Assembly (NCBI GenBank): GCA_022709625.1
Contig: JAKLIL010000073.1
Coordinates: forward strand, 1-7,621
DNA from: Verrucomicrobiota bacterium
GTDB taxonomy: Bacteria; Verrucomicrobiota; Kiritimatiellia; CAIQIC01; Lenti-01
Direction of reading: 5' to 3'
DNA: 7,621 nucleotides
Shown: positions 1 through 5,591 of the stretch, one piece after another
Numbering within the stretch: position 1 is the stretch's first letter
Layout: the number at the start of each line of letters is the position of its first letter
Notes under the pieces: generated by a model
What the model saw: only the letters and a program-made list of their open reading frames with translations
Databases searched by the model: none
Told to the model about the DNA's origin: nothing
Made by a program: the position numbers and the translations under genes

Positions 1-1081
1 CCCGTTGCGCCGCGGCAATTTCCACGGCAATCCTCCGGATCGTTTCCCGCCGCTGGTGCAGGCTGTCCAGCACGAACTTGCCCGAGCGGATTTTTTCGGC
101 GAGGTACTTGCGGGCTTCGGCCGCGGTGGCCGGATCCGCGAGCATCGCCTCGTACCCCGCGCTGACATGCAGGCGCGGCATCGCGTCCCGCAGCATCTCC
201 ACCGCGAAATCCCCTTCCGCCGTTCGGCGGATTTCCACTTCCGGCGTCACGTAGACCGGCGCCGGCGCCGAATACTTCAGGCCCGGCTTTGGATCCAGCG
301 TGGCGATCAGCTTGAGCGCCTCCGCGACGGCGTCTTCGGCCAAGCCGGTCGCGCGGGCCAAATCCGCCGGGGATTTCCCGCCGAGGTCCTCCAGGTGCGC
401 CGTCACCAGCCGGACCGCCGGCGCGGCGGCCCCGTGGCTCAGCCGGCGCAACTGGATCAGCAAGCATTCCTTCAGGTTCCGCGCCCCCACGCCCGGCGGA
501 TCGAAATCCTGTATCGTCGCCAGGGCTTCTTCCGCCACCGCGACGGGCACGCCCGCCTCGCGGGCGATCTCGGCCACGTCCGCCGCCAGCCACCCGTTGT
601 CGTCCACGTTGCCGATCGCGTACTCGCCGGCCTGCTTGTGGACATCGTCCAGTCCCGCCTCGTTCAACTGCTCGGCCAGATGGGCGTGCAGCGACGGCGG
701 CGCCGTCAGCGAATCCATGAAATACCGGCGTTTTTCCTCCGCTTCCGGCGTCGGGGGCGGCAATCCGGGCGCCTCTTCCAGGGGGCGCGGTTCCAGCATC
801 TTCTCCAAGGCGTCGATTTCCCGCCCGTAGTCGTCGGGCTCGAAGTCGTTTTCCTGGTCGACGTCGTCGAACGCGGCGGCCGTCAACGGTTCCGCCGCCG
901 GCAGCGCCGCTTCGCCGTCGCTCGGCTTCTCCTCCAGCACCGGATTCTGCTCCAGTTCGGCGCGGACCAGTTCGCGCAGTTCCGGCCACGGCGCCTGCAG
1001 GTAGCGCAAGGCCAGCATCATGCGCGGCGCCAGTTTCATCTCCTGGCGCTGCTGCGGAGTCTGGAACATGCCTTGTTTCAT
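1..1081 (-). CDS. rpoN: RNA polymerase sigma-54 factor RpoN (3' end outside window)
   Basis: Alternative sigma factor that directs RNA polymerase to -24/-12 promoters and needs an AAA+ activator to open them. About 360 residues are visible. The N-terminal activator-interacting region starts MKQGMFQTPQQRQEMKLAPR and contains the typical AELEQNPVLEE (about residues 42-52). An acidic, variable linker follows (about 53-110), then the core-binding domain with the family hallmark FDPPGVGARNLKECL (about 193-207) and LDPKPG (about 261). The helix-turn-helix and the C-terminal RpoN box lie beyond position 1, so they cannot be checked. The family is usually about 450-500 residues, which fits this truncation. 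The ATG at 1081 gives the usual family N-terminus; the ATG four codons later is possible. No clear Shine-Dalgarno sequence precedes it. It lies downstream of dusB on the same strand and may be co-transcribed with it. The identification is secure from the motifs. Confidence 0.95.
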   Translation of the reverse strand, partial: MKQGMFQTPQQRQEMKLAPRMMLALRYLQAPWPELRELVRAELEQNPVLEEKPSDGEAALPAAEPLTAAAFDDVDQENDFEPDDYGREIDALEKMLEPRPLEEAPGLPPPTPEAEEKRRYFMDSLTAPPSLHAHLAEQLNEAGLDDVHKQAGEYAIGNVDDNGWLAADVAEIAREAGVPVAVAEEALATIQDFDPPGVGARNLKECLLIQLRRLSHGAAAPAVRLVTAHLEDLGGKSPADLARATGLAEDAVAEALKLIATLDPKPGLKYSAPAPVYVTPEVEIRRTAEGDFAVEMLRDAMPRLHVSAGYEAMLADPATAAEARKYLAEKIRSGKFVLDSLHQRRETIRRIAVEIAAAQR

Positions 1082-1149
1082 CGAGCGTTCAATTTACCCG
1101 TTTCCCCCGTCCCTGCACAGCGCAATCCCGGCACGGGGGCGTTCCGGCT

Positions 1150-1186
1150 CCATTCGGAATGGACGCCCGCCGCCCGCAACGGGCGG
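1150..1186. repeat. two palindromes between dusB and rpoN
   Basis: The 111-base gap between dusB and rpoN holds CCATTC-G-GAATGG (1150-1162) and a 7-bp hairpin with a 3-base loop, CCGCCCG/CGGGCGG (1170-1186). Neither is followed by a T-run on either strand, so a classical intrinsic terminator is not supported. They could be RNA-stability hairpins or weak attenuating structures in a dusB-rpoN transcript. Only the structure is seen; the role is inferred. Confidence 0.45.
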
Positions 1187-1192
1187 TCGAAG

Positions 1193-2266
1193 TCATTCCA
1201 AATCCTGAATTCTGGATTCTGGATTCTCTTCCGCCCGTTTCCGCCCCGAGGCAAGCACCTCGTCCACCCGCCGCAACAACGTGGCGGCATCCTGTCGTTC
1301 TTCCAGCGTCCGCGCCAAGTCGCCGAAGCCGCGGAATCCCCGCAAATAGCGCACGAGATGCGGGCGCAACACGAGGCAAGCCGTCAGTTCCGCGCCCCGC
1401 TTCATTTCCTTGCGCCCCCGTTGCGCCATCAGGTCCATTTCCCGCCGCAAATGCTCGTAAATGGCCGCGCGCACTTCGTCCGTCGTCGGCTGGCGCGGTT
1501 CCCGGCCCGCCGCCAGATCGCGCACGTCGCGAAACCACCACGGATTGCCCAGCGCGACCCGCCCGACCATGACGCCGTCCACGCCCGTTTCCCGCACCAT
1601 CCGGAACACGTCCGCCGGCGCTTTGATCCCGCCGTTGCCGATTACCGGAATCCGCCGCGCCCGCTTGACTTCCGCGATGAGGTTCCAGTCCGACGGCCCC
1701 GCATGGCGCACTGCCGCCACCCGCCCGTGCAGGAAGATCGCCTCCGCCCCGGCGGCCTCCACCCCGGCGGTCGTTTCCAGCACGTTGACCGTGCCCGCGC
1801 ACCACCCAATGCGGGTCTTGAGCGTTACCGGCAGCGCGCCGCCCACCGCCGCCTTCACCTGCCGGACGATTTCCGCCAGCTTGGCCGGATCGCGCATCAG
1901 CCCGGCCCCGTCGCCCCGGTTGCGGATCTTCGGCATGGGACAGCCCGCGTTGACGTCGAGAAACCCAAACCGCTTCAATTCCGCGATCTGCGCCGCGGCC
2001 GCCGCCATCGCGCCGGGGTCGGAACCGTAGATTTGCACCCCGAGCGGGCGTTCGTCGCCCCACGCGTCGAGGTAATGCCCCGTGCGCGCGTGGTGCCGGA
2101 TCAATCCCTGCGCGCTGACCATCTCGGTCACGACCGCGCCGCAGCCCTGCTCGAGGCACAGCGACCGGAACGCGCCGTCGGTGTAGCCCGCCATCGGCGC
2201 AAGAAACACCGGCCACTCGAGGTAAAGCGTCCCGATTTGCACGGGTTGGAGAGAAAATTCCGGCAT
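1193..2266 (-). CDS. dusB: tRNA-dihydrouridine synthase (DusB-like)
   Basis: FMN-dependent enzyme that reduces specific uridines to dihydrouridine in tRNA, in the cytoplasm. Counting from the ATG at 2266, the TIM-barrel motifs appear in order: FLAPMAGYTDGAFR (FMN site, about 22-35), EMVSAQGL, GVQIYGSDP, FLDVNAGCPMPK with the catalytic Cys at about 109, LKTRIGW, FLHGR, IPVIGNGGI (phosphate binding, about 206-214) and GVMVGRVALGNPWWF (about 231-245). A helical C-terminal domain follows. The 357 residues fit the family. An in-frame ATG at 2275 is also possible, but AGGA at 2275-2278 lies eight bases before the ATG at 2266, which favours the shorter form. The last residues (ENPESRIQDLE) come from a tandem heptamer repeat and look like a non-conserved extension. 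It lies upstream of rpoN. The subfamily (DusB rather than another bacterial Dus) is inferred from overall resemblance. Confidence 0.93.
   Translation of the reverse strand: MPEFSLQPVQIGTLYLEWPVFLAPMAGYTDGAFRSLCLEQGCGAVVTEMVSAQGLIRHHARTGHYLDAWGDERPLGVQIYGSDPGAMAAAAAQIAELKRFGFLDVNAGCPMPKIRNRGDGAGLMRDPAKLAEIVRQVKAAVGGALPVTLKTRIGWCAGTVNVLETTAGVEAAGAEAIFLHGRVAAVRHAGPSDWNLIAEVKRARRIPVIGNGGIKAPADVFRMVRETGVDGVMVGRVALGNPWWFRDVRDLAAGREPRQPTTDEVRAAIYEHLRREMDLMAQRGRKEMKRGAELTACLVLRPHLVRYLRGFRGFGDLARTLEERQDAATLLRRVDEVLASGRKRAEENPESRIQDLE
1207..1227. repeat. tandem heptamer (GGATTCT)n in the dusB 3' end
   Basis: Three adjacent heptamers, GAATTCT, GGATTCT and GGATTCT (minus strand AGAATCC), with a degenerate fourth unit just before them (1200-1206). 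Read in the dusB frame they encode the low-complexity tail ENPESRIQDLE. Similar short tandemly repeated heptamers are known in cyanobacteria and other genomes, where they sit at gene ends and vary in copy number. Confidence 0.6.
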
Positions 2267-2330
2267 GCGCGCCATCCTACGGCACTTTTCTATCGCGTGG
2301 AAAAATATTTTGTCGCTTCGTTCGCGCTAC

Positions 2331-2488
2331 TCACGCGCGCATCCGGCAGCAGCCCAACGCCAACATGTTGCGTTCCCCCTCCGGCACCTGGAACTCGATG
2401 CACGGCGGGTCTTCGCCGTGGAAAATCCTTGCGCCCGTCGCCCTCCATGCGGAATCACCCCTGGCAGGCCCCCCGTTTTCTTGAACAT
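2331..2488 (-). pseudogene. small hypothetical gene with apparent frameshift
   Basis: A strong Shine-Dalgarno sequence, GAGGGGAG (2494-2501), stands five bases before an ATG at 2488. The start reads MFKKTGG with host-like GC-rich third codon positions. The signal then moves to another frame, where EDPPCIEFQVPEGERNMLAL and the following GCCRMRA stop have almost all third positions G or C. The two frames join if the run of six G's (2469-2474 as C's on plus) had seven; the product would then be about 52 residues. As written, the ATG frame continues to a stop at 2327 with poor codon use. It could be a sequencing error, a real mutation or slippage at the G-run. I do not recognise the protein. It sits directly upstream of dusB and next to the half attC-like site. 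Confidence 0.4.
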
Positions 2489-2502
2489 CAACACTCCCCT
2501 CA

Positions 2503-2541
2503 GCGCACGTTGGGGCACCATGGTGGAACGCCTTGTTCGAG
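2503..2541 (-). other. degenerate half attC-like site after the lipoprotein gene
   Basis: Read on the minus strand this starts CTCGAACAAGGCGTT, repeating the CGAACAAGG that opens the clear site at 3740-3804. CGTT (2527-2530) can pair with AACG (2508-2511) around a CACCATGGTG palindrome. The expected closing GTTCG is missing; the corresponding bases read CGTGCGC. It begins 27 bases after the lipoprotein stop, where a cassette attC should be. I read it as a decayed or hybrid right edge of the array, with low certainty. Confidence 0.35.
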
Positions 2542-2567
2542 GCATCGCAAGAATGCGGGGGAAACAT

Positions 2568-3722
2568 TCAGTTTGCTTTGCTTGATTGGGGCTGCAATTC
2601 TCCTGAATTTGGCATAAACACTCGGTAAGCGGAATGTGAATTGTGAATTTTCTCTAGTTGCAGGCCGTGCGAACTAAGAATATTTGATATCGTTCCCATT
2701 GCGCACCGCGTGCAATTTGCATTTATTATAATATTCCGTCTTGCTTGATTCTCACTTGCTGCACTATGGCGAACGGCGACGATCAGATCGTTTATCAGAT
2801 CGGGAGAAATGGGACTGTCACAACGACGCAAGTTAAAAACGATCGTTTTAGAATTTTCAACTCGGGAGATATTATATCCCTCTGAAGGAGCAAAGCCCTC
2901 AACATCGAGCGTGAATGTATACACTTCGTTTGTGTCAACAAGGCTGCTGGCTAAGCCGTCACAATTGTAGAAAGCCACCTCTGTACGTCTGTCCCCTAAG
3001 ACAAGATAGCGTGTATAATTCGTAGAAACCGTTTTCATTCCATTTATTGTTTTCGTTGTCGGCGACTGATGCATTTCAATATATGGCTTACATTCTATAA
3101 TCATGCGTTGATTTTTCGGGGTGGCTGATTTTGCGTCGTCTCCATATAGATCGAAGGTAGTCCAACCGAGAACGAAGTCCAGCAGTTCGCCAGGATTGCA
3201 ACCAAGACGAAGACTGAAAATGGGAGCGGCAACCAGCTGAACATCGGTAAAATAGGATGGACAAGGTCTTGTTGGAAGGTGCACAAAAGGGACATCATGT
3301 TTTCCCTTGCGCAATACCCCGATTCGCGGGGCGACTATTGGACGAAGAATCCCTACAGGAAAGCATCCGGCCTCGAATCCTTTTCCGCGGGACTTGCCCG
3401 CTTCACTGTACTCCGCACCCGCAATTAACAGTTGCAAATCGCCGTCTTTCGGAATCCCACTGTATTTTTGCCTTATATCCGGGAAAAATATTCCGCCACG
3501 AATTACAGGCCACCAAGTCGATTCCAAGAGAAGACCTGTTTGGAGCGGCCCGATTCTCACTTTGGCCCCATAACCAAAACCTGAGCCTATCGTTATAATA
3601 TCAAGCGCATCGTGGCCACGATCGGATAAATAATGGTTGGTTGACCTACACCCCGAAATAACGGTGACAACAAAGACAAAAGCTACAGATAGACACTTTA
3701 TCATCATGATATTGGGCTTCAT
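2568..3722 (-). CDS. lipoprotein with extended C-terminal region, cassette gene
   Basis: The predicted 384-residue product has a signal peptide with hydrophobic core (about 8-21) and a lipobox VISGC with the lipidated Cys at 25, so it should be membrane-anchored. Two blocks follow that I associate with a lipoprotein family of spirochaetes and PVC bacteria: RGHDALDI and GAKVRIGPLQTGL (about 35-63), and GCNPGELLDFVLGWTTFDLY (about 174-193). The family function is not known to me. Beyond GDD (about 196) lies an extra region of roughly 190 residues, which I do not recognise; a short piece, CTRCAMGTISNILSSHGLQL (337-356), has the look of a small alpha/beta unit. The frame is open upstream to 3959, but that part is the translation of an attC-like site and the preceding gene's end, so the ATG at 3722 is preferred; the upstream purine stretch AAAAGACGAA is only a weak ribosome site. 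Base composition is clearly more AT-rich than dusB or rpoN. Confidence 0.8.
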   Translation of the reverse strand: MKPNIMMIKCLSVAFVFVVTVISGCRSTNHYLSDRGHDALDIITIGSGFGYGAKVRIGPLQTGLLLESTWWPVIRGGIFFPDIRQKYSGIPKDGDLQLLIAGAEYSEAGKSRGKGFEAGCFPVGILRPIVAPRIGVLRKGKHDVPFVHLPTRPCPSYFTDVQLVAAPIFSLRLGCNPGELLDFVLGWTTFDLYGDDAKSATPKNQRMIIECKPYIEMHQSPTTKTINGMKTVSTNYTRYLVLGDRRTEVAFYNCDGLASSLVDTNEVYTFTLDVEGFAPSEGYNISRVENSKTIVFNLRRCDSPISPDLINDLIVAVRHSAASENQARRNIIINANCTRCAMGTISNILSSHGLQLEKIHNSHSAYRVFMPNSGELQPQSSKAN

Positions 3723-3739
3723 GGATTCGTCTTTTGAAA

Positions 3740-3804
3740 ATCGAACGTCAGGGTTTTGGCTGAGGCGCGCTTTGGCGCCGATAGCCAGGACCCCCTTGTT
3801 CGCC
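3740..3804 (-). other. attC-like integron recombination site
   Basis: On the minus strand: R'' GGCGAAC (3804-3798), unpaired AAG, L'' GGGT (3793-3790), TGGCT (3787-3783), hairpin GGCGC/GCGCC (3779-3775 with 3768-3764), then AGCCA (3761-3757), L' ACCC (3754-3751), unpaired TGAC side, and R' GTTCGAT (3746-3740). CGAAC pairs with GTTCG, TGGCT with AGCCA and GGGT with ACCC, giving a long imperfect hairpin with unpaired spacers at matched places. That is the folded layout known for attC sites recombined by integron integrases. The core is GTTCG rather than the common GTTRRRY. It ends 17 bases before the lipoprotein start codon, as expected of a cassette junction. Confidence 0.7.
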
Positions 3805-3906
3805 TGATTGTCGTTCTTTGACTTCTCGCACGAGGACTTCAATTGTGTAATTGGTTTCTCCACATGGCAGCCACTTTTCGAGTATATAAGCCATATCGCT
3901 TTGCGC

Positions 3907-4161
3907 TTACGCAAGACGATGGTTGGCCAAATTGTCCGCCGTAATCTTCCATAGTTCAAGGGTAGGGCTTTGCATGGTGGCGCAGTAGAAGGTGCGAGTT
4001 GCCTTCTGATATATATAACTGGCAGGCCATAGAATAAGGGTCGCGATTATCCCGAAGGCAATAAGGCACATAGCACGCTGCCACGCTTTGGGGGCTGCAA
4101 TGATCCCAATTGCTCCCCCTGGCAATGCGAGGAGGACTATTGTCGGGAGTAGATATTGCAT
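3907..4161 (-). CDS. small two-helix membrane protein, cassette gene
   Basis: An 84-residue protein with two hydrophobic segments, about 4-23 (LLPTIVLLALPGGAIGIIAA) and about 31-51 (MCLIAFGIIATLILWPASYI), joined by a short basic loop (KAWQR), then a polar tail of about 30 residues. It would form an inner-membrane hairpin. I do not recognise the family. GAGAAAG (4171-4177) lies nine bases before the ATG and can serve as a weak ribosome site. The gene stands between two attC-like sites, with its start 16 bases after the upstream one, which supports it as a real cassette gene despite its length. Codon use is AT-richer than the host genes. The stop is followed by about 100 bases without a gene before the next attC-like site. 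Confidence 0.6.
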   Translation of the reverse strand: MQYLLPTIVLLALPGGAIGIIAAPKAWQRAMCLIAFGIIATLILWPASYIYQKATRTFYCATMQSPTLELWKITADNLANHRLA

Positions 4162-4177
4162 TTCTATAATCTTTCTC

Positions 4178-4241
4178 GGCGAACGTCACGGGTCAGCGGA
4201 CCCGCCACCTTGTGGCGGGTACCCTGCAACCGATTGTTGGG
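4178..4241 (-). other. attC-like integron recombination site
   Basis: On the minus strand: R'' CCCAAC (4241-4236), AAT, L'' CGGTTGCAG (4232-4224), a perfect 9-bp hairpin ACCCGCCAC/GTGGCGGGT with loop AAG (4220-4200), L' CTGACCCG (4196-4189), TGAC, and R' GTTCGCC (4184-4178). CAG pairs with CTG and CGG-T-T with A-C-CCG, leaving an extrahelical G on the L'' side, a feature known from attC sites. AACAATCGGTTGCAG resembles the start of many environmental attC sites. Its right end GTGACGTTCGCC matches CTGACGTTCGAT of the site at 3740-3804. R''/R' complementarity is limited mainly to AAC/GTT. It ends 16 bases before the next start codon. Confidence 0.7.
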
Positions 4242-4279
4242 AGTCTTTGGGCCGATCATCTTCTGCCCGCATATTCATA

Positions 4280-4300
4280 GTCCTGTTGTTGCATTAGGAC
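4280..4300. repeat. small stem-loop after the signal-peptide gene
   Basis: GTCCT (4280-4284) pairs with AGGAC (4296-4300) around an 11-base loop, six bases after the stop of the gene at 4306-4938. There is no T-run on the minus strand, so a terminator is doubtful. It lies outside the attC-like site and within the same cassette. Confidence 0.3.
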
Positions 4301-4305
4301 TTCGG

Positions 4306-4938
4306 TCAAATGCGTTCTGATCCTAATCTGTTTGTTACCGTGTATGTCGAACCGTCGATTTCCATGATGACGCGCTGACCTTCCGGCATAAAGAAGACAT
4401 CGTTCGATTGACCTGCCTGCAGATAATAGCCTTCAATGATCCCGTGATTGCCCGAGATCACGCCCGCGAAATCCCGAAGATGAAAGACGTGGGAAGGGGT
4501 TGTCGTCGATGGGGGAACGGCGGCTAGATACAGGTGCTCCGATGAGCCTACCATCTGAAGATCAACGCCCGTGACCAATGTAGTACTGGCATTCACCAGG
4601 GTCAGTTCTACCGCAATCGTTGGTGGATCCGGCGGCATGTTTGATGATGCGACAATTCGAAAATAGGCGTTACTGAGACCTGTATAGAATCTCAAAGAGT
4701 TGGTCTGCTGTGGGGCAATCTGGCCCCACTCAATTGGGGCGGCGCGCCATGTCTGTGAGAATAGAGGGAGCGGGTCCGTCAAAGACAAATCGGAGCGGTA
4801 ATGAAGGCCGATATATACATTTGTATTTTCGACCACAAAGACGATGCTGGTCGGAGTCACGGAGATGATATTGGGGGGCTGGCCGTAGGCATTAATACCG
4901 TGCGCGATAAACAAATGAGTTAGAATAATCATTTTCAT
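4306..4938 (-). CDS. secreted hypothetical protein, cassette gene
   Basis: The predicted protein has 210 residues with an N-terminal signal peptide, MKMIILTHLFIAHGINAYG, then a proline- and beta-rich body. Residues about 24-98 (ISVTP... to SLRFYTGLSNAYFRIVAS) recall the short beta modules common in secreted proteins of Verrucomicrobia-like bacteria, which often end in a phrase such as FYR-V. A Pro/Thr-rich link (MPPDPPTI) leads to a second beta-rich half (about 107-208) that may be another immunoglobulin-like or jelly-roll unit. No catalytic motif is visible. The frame is open to 5004, but AAGGTG (4945-4950) lies six bases before the ATG at 4938 and the signal peptide begins there, so this start is preferred. 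It is the first of three same-strand cassette genes, and its stop is 64 bases from the attC-like site. Confidence 0.72.
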   Translation of the reverse strand: MKMIILTHLFIAHGINAYGQPPNIISVTPTSIVFVVENTNVYIGLHYRSDLSLTDPLPLFSQTWRAAPIEWGQIAPQQTNSLRFYTGLSNAYFRIVASSNMPPDPPTIAVELTLVNASTTLVTGVDLQMVGSSEHLYLAAVPPSTTTPSHVFHLRDFAGVISGNHGIIEGYYLQAGQSNDVFFMPEGQRVIMEIDGSTYTVTNRLGSERI

Positions 4939-5108
4939 TATGCGCACCTTTATGCTCTCCCAACAAGTTATCGAACAGTTTCTGCTGTTCTTGACGCTTG
5001 ACAAGCCAATAAACGGAACCGTTTACATACTCCCAGATTTCGGATCCGTCTGGCGGCCATTGCAGAACAGACGCTTGCGTTTCCAACCCGTCAATTCCCT
5101 TGCCTTTG

Positions 5109-5149
5109 CGAGTTCCGCCATGGCCTTCAGTGCGCCGAGACGGAACTCG
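5109..5149. repeat. 9-bp inverted repeat
   Basis: CGAGTTCCG (5109-5117) and CGGAACTCG (5141-5149) are perfect inverted copies separated by 23 bases. No T-run follows. The size and form recall REP-like palindromic elements or a structured RNA. The copy number elsewhere cannot be seen from this window. Confidence 0.5.
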
Positions 5150-5182
5150 ACAGGATGCCGGAATCAGAAAACGTCCGGCGCG

Positions 5183-5216
5183 GGCGTCGGATTTCCATCT
5201 TCATATCCGGCACGCC
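5183..5216. repeat. 10-bp stem-loop with 2-base bulge
   Basis: GGCGTCGGAT (5183-5192) pairs with ATCCG and ACGCC (5205-5209 and 5212-5216), leaving GC (5210-5211) bulged and a 12-base loop. With the inverted repeat at 5109-5149 it makes this stretch unusually rich in structure. The function is unknown. Confidence 0.4.
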
Positions 5217-5451
5217 CCCTGCCACCTTTTATCAGCCCCATTGCAAAACATGCTCGTCTTGGATCCCATCCGCTCGACCACGAGTTCCTTCGCCAGGCCT
5301 CTCGGATCTGCAATCCCCATCCGCCGCCTGCGCCTGACACTCGAATCCTGGCCGCAGAAATGGACAGGCTAACGGAGCATGCAGGCCCAAGCGGGACCCC
5401 GGACACCTACCCAACCCAAAAAGCCATAGTATAACGATTTATCAGGATAAT

Positions 5452-5479
5452 ATTATAATCCTATCTTGATTAATTGCAA
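5452..5479 (-). promoter_or_regulatory. candidate sigma-70 promoter on the minus strand
   Basis: On the minus strand TTGCAA (5479-5474) is followed after 16 bases by a perfect TATAAT (5457-5452). It would transcribe leftward into the decayed frame and possibly on to the cassette genes about 500 bases away. The -35 half is one arm of a perfect palindrome, so repression by a dimer is plausible. Confidence 0.4.
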
Positions 5480-5489
5480 TATATTGCAA
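5474..5489. promoter_or_regulatory. perfect 16-base palindrome, candidate operator
   Basis: TTGCAATATATTGCAA is a perfect palindrome in the AT-rich gap between the two transcription directions. It overlaps the -35 element of the leftward promoter and lies about 30 bases upstream of the rightward one. A looser dyad, AGGAT to ATCCT, lies beside it at 5444-5462. A dimeric regulator is inferred; none is encoded here. Confidence 0.45.
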
Positions 5490-5515
5490 AATATGAAGGG
5501 ATTTTTTTGATAAAA

Positions 5516-5546
5516 CGCTTTACAAAGCGGAGATACCCCTTATGGT
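5516..5546 (+). promoter_or_regulatory. candidate promoter of the secreted WDNN protein, with overlapping dyad
   Basis: TTTACA (5519-5524, one mismatch to TTGACA), a 16-base spacer and TATGGT (5541-5546) stand about 45 bases before the gene at 5592. The -35 lies inside the dyad CGCTTT-AC-AAAGCG (5516-5529), a good place for a repressor or activator. AAGGA (5581-5585) then serves as ribosome site. Confidence 0.5.
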
Positions 5547-5591
5547 ATGCGCATGTTTTGTCCCATTACCCATCAACCATAAGGACGACGA

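Larger units (their letters stand above)
2503..4940 (-). mobile_element. candidate integron gene-cassette array, integrase not in window
   Basis: Three AT-richer genes in one orientation alternate with attC-like inverted repeats in the order gene (4938-4306), site (4241-4178), gene (4161-3907), site (3804-3740), gene (3722-2568), half site (2541-2503). Start codons follow the sites at 16-17 bases, the usual tight cassette arrangement. The unit lengths are those of ordinary cassettes. No tyrosine-recombinase integrase gene is visible on either strand, so this is either an array lacking an integrase (CALIN) or part of a longer integron. No clear attI or left attC precedes the first gene; GTTCGAT at 4976-4970 matches the R' core but lacks a convincing partner. 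Confidence 0.62.
4892..5406 (-). pseudogene. decayed reading frame upstream of the cassettes
   Basis: From a GTG at 5406 one frame runs 80 codons to a TGA (5164-5166) and then stays open in the same frame for 46 more codons to a stop at 5023, through HPVEFRLGALKAMAELAKAR. Near 5100 the protein-like signal moves to another frame: GSEIWEYVNGSVYWLVKRQE and QKLFDNLLGE, which ends at 4892 inside the first cassette gene. The simplest reading is an old host gene with a nonsense codon and a frameshift whose 3' end was cut by the island. Its base composition is closer to the GC-rich flanks. I do not recognise a family, and chance open frames are a real alternative. Confidence 0.25.

Noticed and set aside
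5..2617. 870-codon open frame on the plus strand
   Set aside because: It lies opposite rpoN and dusB, whose motifs are unmistakable. It is rich in Arg, Pro and His as expected of an antisense shadow in GC-rich DNA.
3723..3959. N-terminal extension of the lipoprotein frame
   Set aside because: It translates the attC-like site and overlaps the end of the small membrane protein gene; the signal peptide begins at 3722.
4970..4976. GTTCGAT on the minus strand as a further attC or attI core
   Set aside because: The seven bases match the R' of another site, but I could not find a matching R'' or L boxes upstream, so it is not called as a site.
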